From positions 50,138,329-50,202,328 of the forward strand of contig OX352763.1 of NCBI GenBank assembly GCA_947095585.1: DNA of 64,000 bases, in the 5' to 3' direction. Every line of letters begins with the position of its first letter. The stretch's first letter is position 1. Under the pieces are notes generated by a model, which was given only the letters and a program-made list of their open reading frames with translations, made no database searches and was not told the origin of the DNA. This document shows positions 20,897 through 31,039 of the stretch, piece by piece. The position numbers and the translations under genes were made by a program. The stretch is from Nephrocerus scutellatus (lineage: Eukaryota > Arthropoda > Insecta > Diptera > Pipunculidae).

Positions 20897-21955
20897 AACC
20901 ATAACAATTAAAAATTATCATGTAAATTCTCTAATAGGGATTACATATGTGTGCCAAGTTTGAACCGGGTTAATTTGGAAAACATTAATATAATAGCCCC
21001 CTTCACTTCAAAATTTTTCAAAAACTATTCTCACCGGAGATATGTAAAAAAAATTTGTATGGGAAAAAAATTTTTAAAAAAAATTATGACCTCGCCCCCG
21101 GCCGCAGGGCCCATTTAGTCCAAAAATTTTATAAAAACTTTTACCATCGGGATAAAGATGTTTAAAATTTGAAGAAAATCGCGCTAAATTAAAAAAAAAA
21201 TAATACGGGCACCCCTCGGGCCTCAGGGCCCATTCGCTCAAAAAATTTCAAAATGTTTTGTCCATCGGAGATACACATGTGTATAAAATTTTACCAAAAT
21301 CGGGTTAATTTATATTTTAAATTTGTATGATGCACCACGATCCCAGGGCCCGGCGTCTGTAAATAAAAACGTATATAAAACTTGAAGAAAGTCGGGTTAT
21401 GTTTTTTAAAAAAAATTTATGGTGCCACAAGACTCCGCGGCCCGTGGTCTCCAAAATATTTACCAAAATTGTTGTCCATCGGAGGTACACCCGTGTGTAC
21501 TTTGAAGAAAGTCGGGTTAGTTTTTTTAAAAAAAAATGTTTATGGTGCCACAAGACCCCGTGGCCTGGGGTCTCCAAAATATTTACCAAAATTGTTGCCC
21601 ATCGGAGGTACTTCCATGTGTAAAATTTGAAGAAAGTCGGGTTAATTTTTTTAAAAAATTTGTATGGGGCCACACGACCCCGGCGCCAGGGGTCTCCAAA
21701 ATTTTTACAAAAAGTTTTGTCCATCGGAGATAACAGTGTGTATAAAATTTGAAAATTTTATGGGAGCCCCCCGACCACGAGGTCAGAGGGGCCCAAAATT
21801 TTAACAGAAAGTATTGTTACCGGAAATATACATGTGTTCATGTTCAATAAATTCGGGCTTTGGGAAGTGTGTTAAAAATTGATCAGAAAATTCTGACCAG
21901 CCAGCCAGCCACGGGAACGCGAAGTTATTATAGAAAATTTAAAAAATACGACATA
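20897..21955 (+). mobile_element. Minisatellite-type element, copy D (about 1.06 kb)
   Basis: Both family ends are present: the left end CCATAACAATT then TAAATTCTCTA, and the right end CCAGCCAGCC then TATAGAAAATTT. Between them are about nine units of roughly 95-120 bases with the GC-rich core. This is the longest copy in the window and lies directly 5' of the second gypsy element, replacing the place where its 5' LTR would be. Confidence 0.7.
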
Positions 21956-22129
21956 ACTATATCTTTATGTTGCTTTCGTTTGATTTTTCCCCTTGTTTGA
22001 CCGTTTTTGGGCGTCAGACGAACAAAACAAGTGAACTGACTCTTGTTGTATTTGTGGTTGTGTAATATATCTCAAGTCAAAATGGCAGCACAATGACAGT
22101 GTTTTGACGGTTTGTGTAGATAGACGGGT

Positions 22130-23259
22130 ATGCTCAAACAAAACCCACGAACGCGTCGAAGAGTTGGCCGAATGTAACCAAATACCTCTCGATCGCATCG
22201 TCCGTACACTACCCGAACTTCTAAAAGAGACGCCCTGGTGTGGTACCGGAATAGCAAAGAGCTATTAGTTACTTGGAAAGCATTTAGCGAAGAACTGCGC
22301 CGCTTTTTCCTACCACCGCGCTTCTACACCCAACTACTCGACAGCATTCGTAGTCGTACACAAAACCACCAAGAAAAGGGCAAGGAATTTCTCACATCGA
22401 TTCAAGCCCTGATGCGATGGCATACCACAATGACCGCTGAAGAAAAACTCGATAGGATTTATGACAACCTGCGACCCGACTACGGGCACTATATCAAGCG
22501 AAGGGAGTTTAGCACGTTATCCGATTTAACCACACTGATCGAAGATTTCGAGTGCTTAATGGCAGAACAACCTGCCCCACGACTCACTCAGACGCAAAGT
22601 CGGCCATTGCCAATACGTCCTACCGTTCCACCATTCCGTCCTACCGCACCGCCATTCCGTCCAAGCATATCACAAGTACAATACAGCCAATCAGCGTCGC
22701 AACCCGCAGCCACTCCACACCACCTGCCTATCTAGTCCGCCCGACCAATTTTGCCGCCAGACCTAATGGCCAATAATATAATATACCCGCACCAGTCACA
22801 CTCCAGAAACGTCACATCTTCGTATCAACCAGTGGCCAACGAAGTAACACAGTCATACCCGTCGCACAACAGAAATGTCACATCTTCGTATCAACCAGTG
22901 GCCAACGATGTAACACATTCATACCCGTCGCACCCCAGCAATGTCACATCGTGGTACCAACCAGTGGCCAACGAAGTACCACATTTATACCCATCACACA
23001 CCAGAATGTCAACCACCAGACCTCTACCACGAACTCCATATATACACACCCGTCACACACCAGTAGCGCAACATCGACCAGCGCATATGAGCGAAAAACC
23101 CACTGTTGGGCATGTAGCCAGTCTGGACACCTGCGGAAGCATTGTCAGCAACCACGCCTACTATTCTGCTCATACTGCGGCACACAGGCGATACAGAGCC
23201 GCCACTGCCGATGCAGGCCGGGAAACGTAAACGGGCCGTCCAATCTTGTGAGGCATTAG
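22130..23259 (+). pseudogene. gag: Gag remnant, gypsy 2
   Basis: The reading begins in the frame giving RVEELAECNQIPLDRIV and shifts near 22220-22240 to WYRNSKELLVTW. Then come FFLPPRFYTQLLDSIRSR and EEKLDRIYDNLRPDY, the capsid region of insect gypsy Gag. A Pro/Ser/His-rich linker with a diverged, roughly 60-base tandem repeat (SSYQPVANE-like, 22800-22990) follows. The nucleocapsid knuckle CWACSQSGHLRKHC and a second partial cysteine cluster are at about 23100-23215. At least two frameshifts occur. Confidence 0.75.
22795..22995 (+). repeat. Short tandem repeat in gag linker
   Basis: Three diverged copies of a roughly 60-base unit (TATCAACCAGTGGCCAACGA core) encode SSYQPVANE-like peptides. 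Confidence 0.7.
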
Positions 23260-23780
23260 ACGCCCCCACTTTGACTACCCTCAGCCATGCCTCATACACA
23301 CTACCCATCACATTTTATAATCACCAATACAATACCGTCATCGACACCGGGGCCGGAAGATCATGTATCGGTAAAACTATACAGCGAATCTGTAAAGCAA
23401 ACCGAGTACCAGTCCGACCGATAGCCATGACTTTCGCCTTAGCCGATAAATCCACTTTTACCGCCCACCATGCGTACATAACTAACATAGGAGGGACGCA
23501 CCTTTACACATGAGTTTGTATACATACCAGAACTCATGGACAAGTTTCTAATAGGAACCGACTTTTTATCCAAGTTTTGATTTACCATCAACCGCGGAAA
23601 AAAGACAATAACAGCGCGAACCAAACCTGGCAAACCAGTTGTCCAAAGTCTCTTGTCCGAAGAACAACAACTGAAGAAATTCTTGGCAGCCGAAATACCC
23701 ACATTTGAAAAATTGAAAGGACCAACATCGCAGAACATGAAATCCGACTCAAGCATCTACGCCCATTTAAGCAACGATAC
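23260..23780 (+). pseudogene. pol: Protease and linker remnant, gypsy 2
   Basis: VIDTGAGRSCIG at about 23337-23372 is the aspartic protease active site. The flap follows, then a frameshift near 23500-23515 to IPELMDKFLIGTDFL, the C-terminal protease motif. A stop at about 23579 and a further frame change lead to RT. The active-site residues are intact. Confidence 0.75.
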
Positions 23781-25200
23781 ATGCCAAGGAATCCACCCAT
23801 GCAGGCAATTATCAATGAAGAAATAGACCAGCTGTTGGCAGAGAATAAAATCGAACCGTCAAATAGCCCCTATAGCTCTCCGATAGTTCTAGTTAATAAA
23901 AAGCAAGGCACGTGGAGACTATGCGTGGACTATCGTCAATTAAATGAACTCTCTGTCAAAGACGCATACCCTCTACCGCAAATCAACCACGTATTAGACA
24001 AATTGAAGGGAGCCAAATATATTTCAACAATCGATCTGAAACAAGGTTATTGGCAAATACCCCTGAAGACAACCAGTCGCCCATGCACAGCCTTTGCCGT
24101 TCCTGGGAGAGGACTTTTCCAATGGAAAGTCATGCCGTTTGGACTCCACTCCGCTCCTGCCACTTTCCAACGACTACTCGACAAGATAATCAGCCCCGAG
24201 CTAGAGCCGCATGCTTTCGCCTACTTAGATGACATTATCATAATCGGGCGCACCTTTTCAGAACACATGGCGGCACTAACAGAAGTATTCAGACGATTAA
24301 GAATGGCAAAACTCAAAATCAATCCCGACAAATGCGAATTTGGAAAAACCGAAATGCGTTATCTCGGTCACATGGTAAACCGACATGGTATACACACCGA
24401 CCCCAATAAAATTGAAGCTGTAAAATCTCTACTGACACTACGAAACATAAAAGAACTCCGGCGAATCATCGGCATAGCATCCTGGTATCGACGCTTTGTA
24501 CCGAACTTCTCTACCATAACCGCACCGCTTACCAGATTATTAAAGAAAACCCAGAAATGGTCATGGGGAGAAGACCAGAAGAAAGCTTTCGAGACGTTAA
24601 AAACCAAATTAACCGAAGCACCAATACTTGCTTGTCCTGATTTCACCCGACCGTTCATCCTTCAGACAGATGCCAGTGCCGACGGTCTCGGTGCAGTACT
24701 CTGGCAGACCATCAATAACCAGGAAAAGGTGATAGACTCTGCTAGCCGAACGCTTACCGACGCCGAACGAAATTATTCAGTCACGGAGCGAGAATGTCTA
24801 GCGGTGGTATGGGGAATACGAAAGATGCGCCCATACCTAGAAGGGTATCACTTCATAGTACACACCGACCATCAGTCACTAAAATGGTTGCATAACATCG
24901 ATAACCCCTCAGGGCGATTAGCACGCTGGGCCATCGAACTCCAACAGCACGACTATGAAATCCGTTACCGAAAGGGATCATCCAACACCGTGGCCGATGT
25001 ACTGTCTCGATACCCAACCGAAAACCCCATTAGATTCTTATTACCAATAACCGAAACCTGCCCATGGTACGATGCCAAGATGAAATCAGTCACCACGAAA
25101 CCCGAGGAAAACCCGGAATACCAGATCGTAGAGAAAACCCTATACCGACACATATTCACTCCGACCAGCTATACCGAAGCCACCACGTCGGCTTCGAAAA
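23781..25200 (+). pseudogene. pol: RT-RNase H, open frame, gypsy 2
   Basis: About 470 codons of uninterrupted RT and RNase H. Visible RT blocks are NSPYSSPIVLVNKK, WRLCVDYRQLN, TIDLKQGYWQIPL, MPFGLHSAPATFQRLLD and FAYLDDIIII (YLDD at 24222-24233), then YLGHMVNRHGI. RNase H blocks are LQTDASADGLGAVLW, NYSVTEREC and HTDHQSLKWL. All usual acidic residues are present. The frame runs on to 25523, but after about 25195 it reads out of frame and integrase continues in another frame. It is called a pseudogene because the polyprotein is broken on both sides, although this module alone looks catalytically intact. Confidence 0.85.
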
Positions 25201-25532
25201 TTTGCGTCCCCAAACCACAAGGATGTGACCGCAGGCCATATGGGGATAGCCAAAACCATTACCAGAATCGCGAAAACCTATTACTGGCCCGGACTATATC
25301 GCGATACCGCGCGATTTGTTCGAAGGTGCCCCACCTGTCTCGAGTACAAGATTCCGACCCGAAAACCTGCTGGAGAGATGCACGTAAGCACCGCAAACCA
25401 TCCATGGGAAATCGTATGCTCCGATTTCATAAGCCCGCTCCCACGATCGACAAAAGGGAATACAATGATATTGGTCTTTTACGACAAGTTCTCCAAATGG
25501 ACAGAATTCTTGGCTCTCCGTGACGCAACCAG
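25201..25532 (+). pseudogene. pol: Integrase N-terminal part, gypsy 2
   Basis: The zinc-binding domain (GHMGIAKTITRI ... CPTCLEYK) and the start of the catalytic core with the first Asp (VCSDFISPLP) and KFSKWTEFLALRDAT are readable from 25225. At about 25531-25533 the text jumps to DEYLPEF, which belongs after the catalytic Glu. The second Asp and the Glu, roughly 90-100 residues, are missing. Confidence 0.8.
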
Positions 25533-26444
25533 GACGAGTACCTTCCTGAGTTTATGTTAGCTATCAATACCAGCCACAACGAGACAACCGGATACTCCGC
25601 CGCCTATCTAAATTTCGGCCGTGAGCTACGGTTACCTGCCACCCCAGATATACCGCTAAAACAAGAACCTGACACACCGGAACGTATCACCATGTTAAAC
25701 GAGATACTGGCCCTAGTCAAGCACAACCTAGCCAAAGCGTTTAGCACACAAAAACGATACTACGACCTCCGTCGACGCCCATGGACACCAGCAATAGGGG
25801 AAATGGTCTACTATCGTCACCGACCACTCTCTTCAGCTACGCAAAGTTTCGCCGCTAAACTAGCGCCTCGATTCATTGGACCCTACCGGATCTCCAAAAA
25901 ACCATCACCGGTCATATGCATCCTAGAAGGAGGAAACAACAAACCAATAACTGCCCACGTCAAGGATTTAAAACAACTATCCGATACACCGACCATAGAC
26001 GAAACTCAAACCTCAGGTATACTCAACACCACTGTCCAACCAGCAACACCAGTACCGATCGAGATGGCAACGGAGCAGCACGTCACCAAGTTCCTCGGCG
26101 ATAATCCGAAACCAGGAACGCACCGCCGCACCAGGCCACACCCCGTATTGGCACCACCACCGAAGATTACCACATCACAACAACAAACCCGAAGCCTCGA
26201 ATGGAAAAAGCAGCCATCACCCCCTAACCGGCCTCTAACCGTACATGAGCTCCGTCGGCTGTATGAGTTGGCACCCAGCCACCATCCCGCTTCAGTGGGC
26301 CGAGCCCCGACCAACCACCGCTCGAACCACAAAAGGGCCAAGAACCGCACACCGGACCATCCCACACGCCAACCTAGAACGCAAATCCCAAAATCCAACC
26401 GTTACCGACCTTTCCCTCACCACCACCCAACCACCAATCAATAG
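25533..26444 (+). pseudogene. pol: Integrase C-terminal part and Pro-rich tail, gypsy 2
   Basis: DEYLPEFMLAINTSHNETTGYS opens the segment, just after the core deletion. Then come the conserved GEMVYYRHRPL and APRFIGPYRI blocks of the gypsy integrase C-terminal domain, then ILEGG ... HVKDLK. Beyond that the tail is Pro/His/Arg-rich with no domain. From 26067 this tail is the part amplified in the tandem array. A different frame is open over the last 200 bases and beyond (next entry). Confidence 0.8.
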
Positions 26445-26742
26445 CCCAACCCAAACAACCAACCCCAACGCCAGTATCACTATAATCAACCAGGCAAGAC
26501 CAAACCAGAAGCTATCGATGATGAGGTTCATAACCCTCGAAAAAAGCAACCACTTCGACCCTGACGTCTTCAAGGGCATCCTGATTCCGACGGCAACCAA
26601 GAGATTCCGAATTGCCGGACCCAGCGGACGAATCTACGGACACCAAAAACCGGACCAAACCATCACGCTAAAATGCGCAGGGAGCGTTATGACCATCGTA
26701 CAGGACGACATCCACCAGCCCAGCAACACCAGCAACACTTAG
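26245..26742 (+). CDS. Overlapping 165-codon ORF at gypsy 2 3' end (array unit 1)
   Basis: An open frame in a different register from the integrase tail runs 300 bases past its stop. The last 75 residues look protein-like (FKGILIPTATKRFRIAGPSG, then GHQKPDQTITLKCAG), without low-complexity bias. Two readings are possible: the natural C-terminus of Pol reached by frameshift, or a short third ORF. No domain or membrane segment is visible. The same frame is open in all five array units. Confidence 0.45.
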   Translation: MSSVGCMSWHPATIPLQWAEPRPTTARTTKGPRTAHRTIPHANLERKSQNPTVTDLSLTTTQPPINSPTQTTNPNASITIINQARPNQKLSMMRFITLEKSNHFDPDVFKGILIPTATKRFRIAGPSGRIYGHQKPDQTITLKCAGSVMTIVQDDIHQPSNTSNT

Positions 26743-27525
26743 AAGAGATTATTTTTTATTATAATTGCTATTATCATTACCTTGAAGGATTTTTTTTTAT
26801 TACACTTATTACTATTACACTTATTACTATTACTATTATTATTATACTTATTACTACTATTATTCTACTTATAACTATTATTATTCTACTTATTACTATT
26901 ATTATTCTACCTTTTACTATTACACCTATTACTACCATCACTATTATTGTTACCTTGTTCAAAAAAAAAAAAAAAACCCCAACAAAAAAAAGAGAGTTCA
27001 TTACTAAATAAAATGGAAAAAAAGAGTTAATTATTATATAAAATAAAATTAAAATACAAAACACCGACAAAAAAAAACCAAAATAAAAACCCAAACAAAA
27101 AAAAAACCACACAAAAAAAAAACTTACGAAGAAAACAAAATTGTAACATGAATTATTATCACTATCGATAGACTTAAGCTTATTTCCAAACAAAGTGGGA
27201 AGAAAAAAAAACAACAAACAAACCCACAAAACATTTTTTTCTAAGCATCTTGTTGTAACTCGTTCAGGTGTTGGCACGAGTCAATAAAGGTCGTAGACCA
27301 CCCAGAATATACAAGAAAAAAAAGAGTGACCACACATACGAGAGATTTTTTTTTATATATAAACACGTTTTTAAAATACCAAAGATATACATATAGATAT
27401 ATACATATAAAAAATTGTAAGATAAGTAACCGACATTAGTTATTAATAAGTATTAATTCCAACCAGTATTAAGATATTTATTCCTATTATGCATTTTTTT
27501 TTCTCACCCCGAAGTAGGGGGCCGG
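26743..27525 (+). other. 3' non-coding region of gypsy 2 with trinucleotide repeats and A-rich runs
   Basis: A TTA/CTA-type microsatellite spans about 26800-26960. A-rich stretches occupy 26960-27130, then comes ordinary AT-rich sequence. It ends in a purine tract (AGTAGGGGGG-like), damaged in this unit but clean in later units just before TGTAAC. Confidence 0.65.
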
Positions 27526-28581
27526 TATGCAGTAGGTTTAAGGTTCAATCCGGCGGTCGAACCAAGGAAATTATTTTTTTCTGGGAAAATGTTTTCAATC
27601 CGATTAATAATAGAAATTTATTAATGACAACCTTTATAATCAAATAATTAATAAAAATCCTCATACAGAACAATAGAGAAATAGCTACTATTTAGTAATA
27701 TCTATTCGAGAGTAGACTACACTGCGGCAAGGCAGTTACATCTACTCAAAGGGACGAAGACGCTGTGTTTTACAACAACTTCCCCCTAAAAAAAGACAGC
27801 TTCTCGCTGACTTCTGTTCTACACGAACAGCCACTTTTTTACAACAAGGCGAGTCGAGTCATATCAATGTAACAAATTGCTGACGTTGTAACACCAGGCA
27901 ATTTTGCTATATTATATGCTTATACTCCCATTGTCTATGTCAATATAACAAATTTCTTACGTTGTAACACCAGGCAATTTTGCTATATTGTATACCTACA
28001 TTCACGTTGTCTATAACAGTATAACGAACTGCTGACGTTGTAACACCAGGCAGTTTCACTATACTGTAAGTAAGTCAAATTATTTCGCATCTGCCGTCGT
28101 ATGGCGCGGTGCAAATAAGTTGATTTATCAGACACTGGCAGTCCGCATGCTCCCATCGTGGTAGCTATCCCCGCGCCACGCCCCTTTTTTACCAGTACAG
28201 TGAATTACCGACTAAGTAATTCACTATACTGCGCTGCGCTGTTCATCTGAACACTGCTCGTGTGCTCCAGTAGCAACGAATCGAGGAGCAGAAGCCGCCC
28301 ATCAACCCTCTTCCGCAGTCGAAGCGAATAGCCTCGACCGCAACCAAACCCCGCTGGTTCCCCCGTATATTATACGTACAAACCAGTTTATTTTAGCCAT
28401 ATTCTAAGTATAATTATATCCAAGTACGAGTATATCATAGTATAACTAGGAAAAATAACTGAATAAAGAAGCAATTATAATATAAACCGAAAAAAAACCA
28501 ACTTTTTAATTTGTAACAACGAGTAGAAGGAGAAAGAACCCTGGGTGACCGGCGAGCGTCACCCGAGTAAAGACTGTTACA
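27526..28581 (+). repeat. 3' LTR of gypsy 2, array unit 1 (start altered, internal deletion)
   Basis: It aligns to the 1,160-base LTRs of later units, which run TGTAAC ... GTTACA. Here the first bases are replaced (GCCGGTATGCAG) and about 110 bases are missing at about 27690. It contains three direct repeats of 76 bases (the GTTGTAACACCAGGCA block at 27885, 27961, 28037), and AATAAA near 28460. No primer site follows, as expected of a 3' LTR. Confidence 0.8.
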
Positions 28582-28599
28582 AAACGAAAGAAACAAATG

Positions 28600-29865
28600 C
28601 AATTTTGTGACATTTCAGTGCAATATTTTTGCACTTGGGGTAATTTTTTCTATCAAACGAAAGCCACATTATACATAAAGAACAAATTTGGGCTAAACTC
28701 CGGTATACGGTTTTCGAGATTTGGGCTTTCGGACACACTTCCCATGAAAGCCCTAACTGGGCCGATTTTTGAAATCGCCATCTTGTTTTCCGGAAATGCC
28801 CCCTTGAGGTAGGAGGGGCATACAAATTTTTTTTTCAGAAAAATGCATTTTCTATGTTATTTGAAGGAGCTTTAGGGGTTAATTGGTAACAAATGAAAGG
28901 TAATATAGGTAAGTATCAATTAAAAAAATGGGACCAATCGAACCATCCTTGCCAGTAGTATAGCCAAAAAACATAAAAGTACAAAAGGGGCGTTCTTAAA
29001 AGTGGGCATGTCCTATGTATTGGTACCAAATGAAAGGTGAAAATTAGGTCTACACAGCCATGCTATTTTTATGGGTTTGGTCTAATACCGGCAAAAATAC
29101 CGTTGCCGAGCATACCGTTGAAACACCAAGGGGTGATAATGGGATTCCATTGTGCAATTGGTTTATATTCAGAAATGAGTTTTTCCTTTTGAAAAAAAAT
29201 GCTCGAAAATTATGGACACTGTAAGATTTTGTGCGCTCAATTAATTTATGTTTAGATAGGAGTTTTTCCTTTTAAAAGGTGTTTTTTGTAAATTATGCAC
29301 ACACTGAAAAATCTAGTTCGCTCAATTTTATATTTAGATTGGATATGGATTAATTTGTACTTGGTTCATGTGCAGTTTCATATAATTGAGTGGTATTTCA
29401 TATCAGTTTTTCCAATGCAAAAACAGAAGTTATATGTTATATGGAAAAATCATTTTTTCTCTACTACTCGCAAGGACAGTTCGATTGGTCCCATTTTTTT
29501 TTTCATTGATACCTATATTATGCAACTTAGAAAATTCATTTTTCTGAAAAAAAAATCCTACCTAAAGGGAGCATTTCCGAAAAACAGGATGGCGATTTCC
29601 AAAATCTGCTCAGTTGGGGCTTTCATGAGAGGTGTGTCCGAAAGGCTAAATCTCGAAAACCGTATAATGGAGTTTGCTATATAACATCTGTTTTTGTATG
29701 GGAAAAACTCAATTAGGTGAAATACCACATAATTACATTAAACTGCAGATAAACTAAATACAAATTAATACAGCTTCCGTTAAACTTGAGCCACACCCAT
29801 AAGCATAGTACGGCTGTGTAGAGTTAGTTTTTACGTTTCATTTGACTTACTCCGCCCACACAAAT
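28600..29865 (+). mobile_element. Foldback-like element, array unit 1
   Basis: Several blocks recur as inverted copies at roughly 75-85% identity by eye. 28650-28850 matches the inverse of about 29530-29700 (both contain CGAAAACCGTATA / TATACGGTTTTCG). 28880-28970 matches the inverse of 29470-29520 (TTCGATTGGTCCCAT). 29000-29090 matches the inverse of 29785-29860 (GGCTGTGTAGA). 29360-29420 matches the inverse of 29700-29760. Two direct copies of a roughly 90-base GAGTTTTTCCTTTT block lie in the middle. No transposase is encoded. It starts just after the gypsy LTR. Confidence 0.65.
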
Positions 29866-29897
29866 CTAATTTAAAAAAAAAAATATGAAATGATCTG

Positions 29898-30097
29898 ATG
29901 CCGGGGAAAAAATTTGTATGGGAGCCCCCGACCCACCGGCACGATCACTCTCAAATTTTAATATAAAAGAATGCCATCGGAAATATACACGTGTGCAATA
30001 AAATTGGGCTTTAGGAAGTGGGTTAAAAATTGATCACAAGATCTGAACAGCCAGCCAGCCACGGGCACACGAAGTTAATATAGATAATTTAAAAATA
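29898..30097 (+). mobile_element. Minisatellite-type element, right-end fragment, array unit 1
   Basis: It has one GC-cored unit and the CCAGCCAGCCAGCC right end, finishing at GATAATTTAAAAATA. There is no left end. Confidence 0.65.
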
Positions 30098-30189
30098 CGC
30101 ACAGGTATCGCAAATATTTTATACGCATTAATGCGTTGTTTGAGTTTTCAATTGAAAAAGAGCTGCTCACTCGTAGCCGGTCATAGTAT

Positions 30190-30741
30190 TTGAACATGCG
30201 TCCGCGTCTCATTCACTACTCCAATTACTCCCAGACTTTCCCCAAAAATGCCTTTTTGACTTTCTTTTTTCTTCCTCCAGGCTTGCACAAAAAACATCAA
30301 TCATTATTTTTAACACTGTTTGTTGTGAAAGTCCCGGATATCTATTTCCACCAATTTGATGTTGCAACGGAGCAGCACGTCACCAAGTTCCTCGGCGATA
30401 ATCCGAAACCAGGAACGCACCGCCGCACCAGGCCACACCCCGTATTGGCACCACCACCGAAGATTACCACATCACAACAACAAACCCGAAGCCTCGAATG
30501 GAAAAAGCAGCCATCACCCCCTAACCGGCCTCTAACCGTACATGAGCTCCGTCGGCTGTATGAGTTGGCACCCAGCCACCATCCCGCTTCAGTGGGCCGA
30601 GCCCCGACCAATCACCGCTCGAACCACAAAAGGGCCAAGAACCGCACACCGGACCATCCCACACGCCAACCTAGAACGCAAATCCCAAAATCCAACCGTT
30701 ACCGACCTTTCCCTCACCACCACCCAACCACCAATCAATAG
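30190..30741 (+). CDS. Chimeric ORF across array junction 1/2 (183 codons)
   Basis: Codons 1-58 come from the flank segment (NMRPRLIHYSNYSQ ... YFHQFDVA). The rest is the gypsy integrase tail, entered exactly in frame at TEQHVTKFLGDN. The left part contains a strong splice-acceptor-like stretch (TTTTTTCTTCCTCCAG at about 30266-30281), so this part may be intron-exon sequence and the ATG may not be used. Nothing shows expression. Confidence 0.45.
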   Translation: MNMRPRLIHYSNYSQTFPKNAFLTFFFLPPGLHKKHQSLFLTLFVVKVPDIYFHQFDVATEQHVTKFLGDNPKPGTHRRTRPHPVLAPPPKITTSQQQTRSLEWKKQPSPPNRPLTVHELRRLYELAPSHHPASVGRAPTNHRSNHKRAKNRTPDHPTRQPRTQIPKSNRYRPFPHHHPTTNQ

Positions 30742-31039
30742 CCCAACCCAAACAACCAACCCAAACGCCAGTATCACTATAATCAACCAGGCAAGACCAA
30801 ACCAGAAGCTATCGATGATGAGGTTCATAACCCTCGAAAAAAGCAACCACTTCGACCCTGACGTCTTCAAGGGCATCCTGATTCCGACGGCAACCAAGAG
30901 ATTCCGAATTGCCGGACCCAGCGGACGAATCTACGGACACCAAAAACCGGACCAAACCATCACGCTTAAATGCGCAGGGAGCGTTATGACCATCGTACAG
31001 GACGACATCCACCAGCCCAGCAACACCAGCAACACTTAG
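30542..31039 (+). CDS. Overlapping 165-codon ORF, array unit 2
   Basis: Same frame as at 26245-26742, differing by Thr to Ile near residue 25. Confidence 0.4.
   Translation: MSSVGCMSWHPATIPLQWAEPRPITARTTKGPRTAHRTIPHANLERKSQNPTVTDLSLTTTQPPINSPTQTTNPNASITIINQARPNQKLSMMRFITLEKSNHFDPDVFKGILIPTATKRFRIAGPSGRIYGHQKPDQTITLKCAGSVMTIVQDDIHQPSNTSNT

Larger units (their letters stand above)
22130..28581 (+). mobile_element. Ty3/gypsy LTR retrotransposon 2 (5' LTR missing)
   Basis: Gag, protease, RT, RNase H, integrase and a 3' LTR follow in Ty3/gypsy order. No matching 5' LTR or primer site was found; the sequence upstream is the minisatellite element. RT and RNase H are in one long open frame (23781-25200), much better preserved than in gypsy 1. 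Frameshifts occur in gag, after the protease, before integrase and within integrase. From 26067 rightwards the element is the first unit of the 4.4-kb tandem array. Confidence 0.85.

Noticed and set aside
26006..26398. Minus-strand 130-codon ORF over the integrase tail
   Set aside because: Shadow of the Pro/His/Arg-rich plus-strand frame (Gly/Trp/Arg-rich composition).
27535..27570. GGTTCAATCC and GGTCGAACC near the LTR start, resembling a pol III B box
   Set aside because: No A box or tRNA fold. The position is the start of the gypsy LTR in every unit.
28582..28600. Primer binding site after the gypsy 2 LTR (would make it a 5' LTR)
   Set aside because: AAACGAAAGAAAC follows the LTR end in every unit and has no TGG-type primer match. 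The purine tract before it marks a 3' LTR.
28577..28825. Minus-strand 82-codon ORF present in all five 4.4-kb units
   Set aside because: It lies over the inverted blocks of the foldback-like element and has no protein-like features. Conservation is due to recent duplication.
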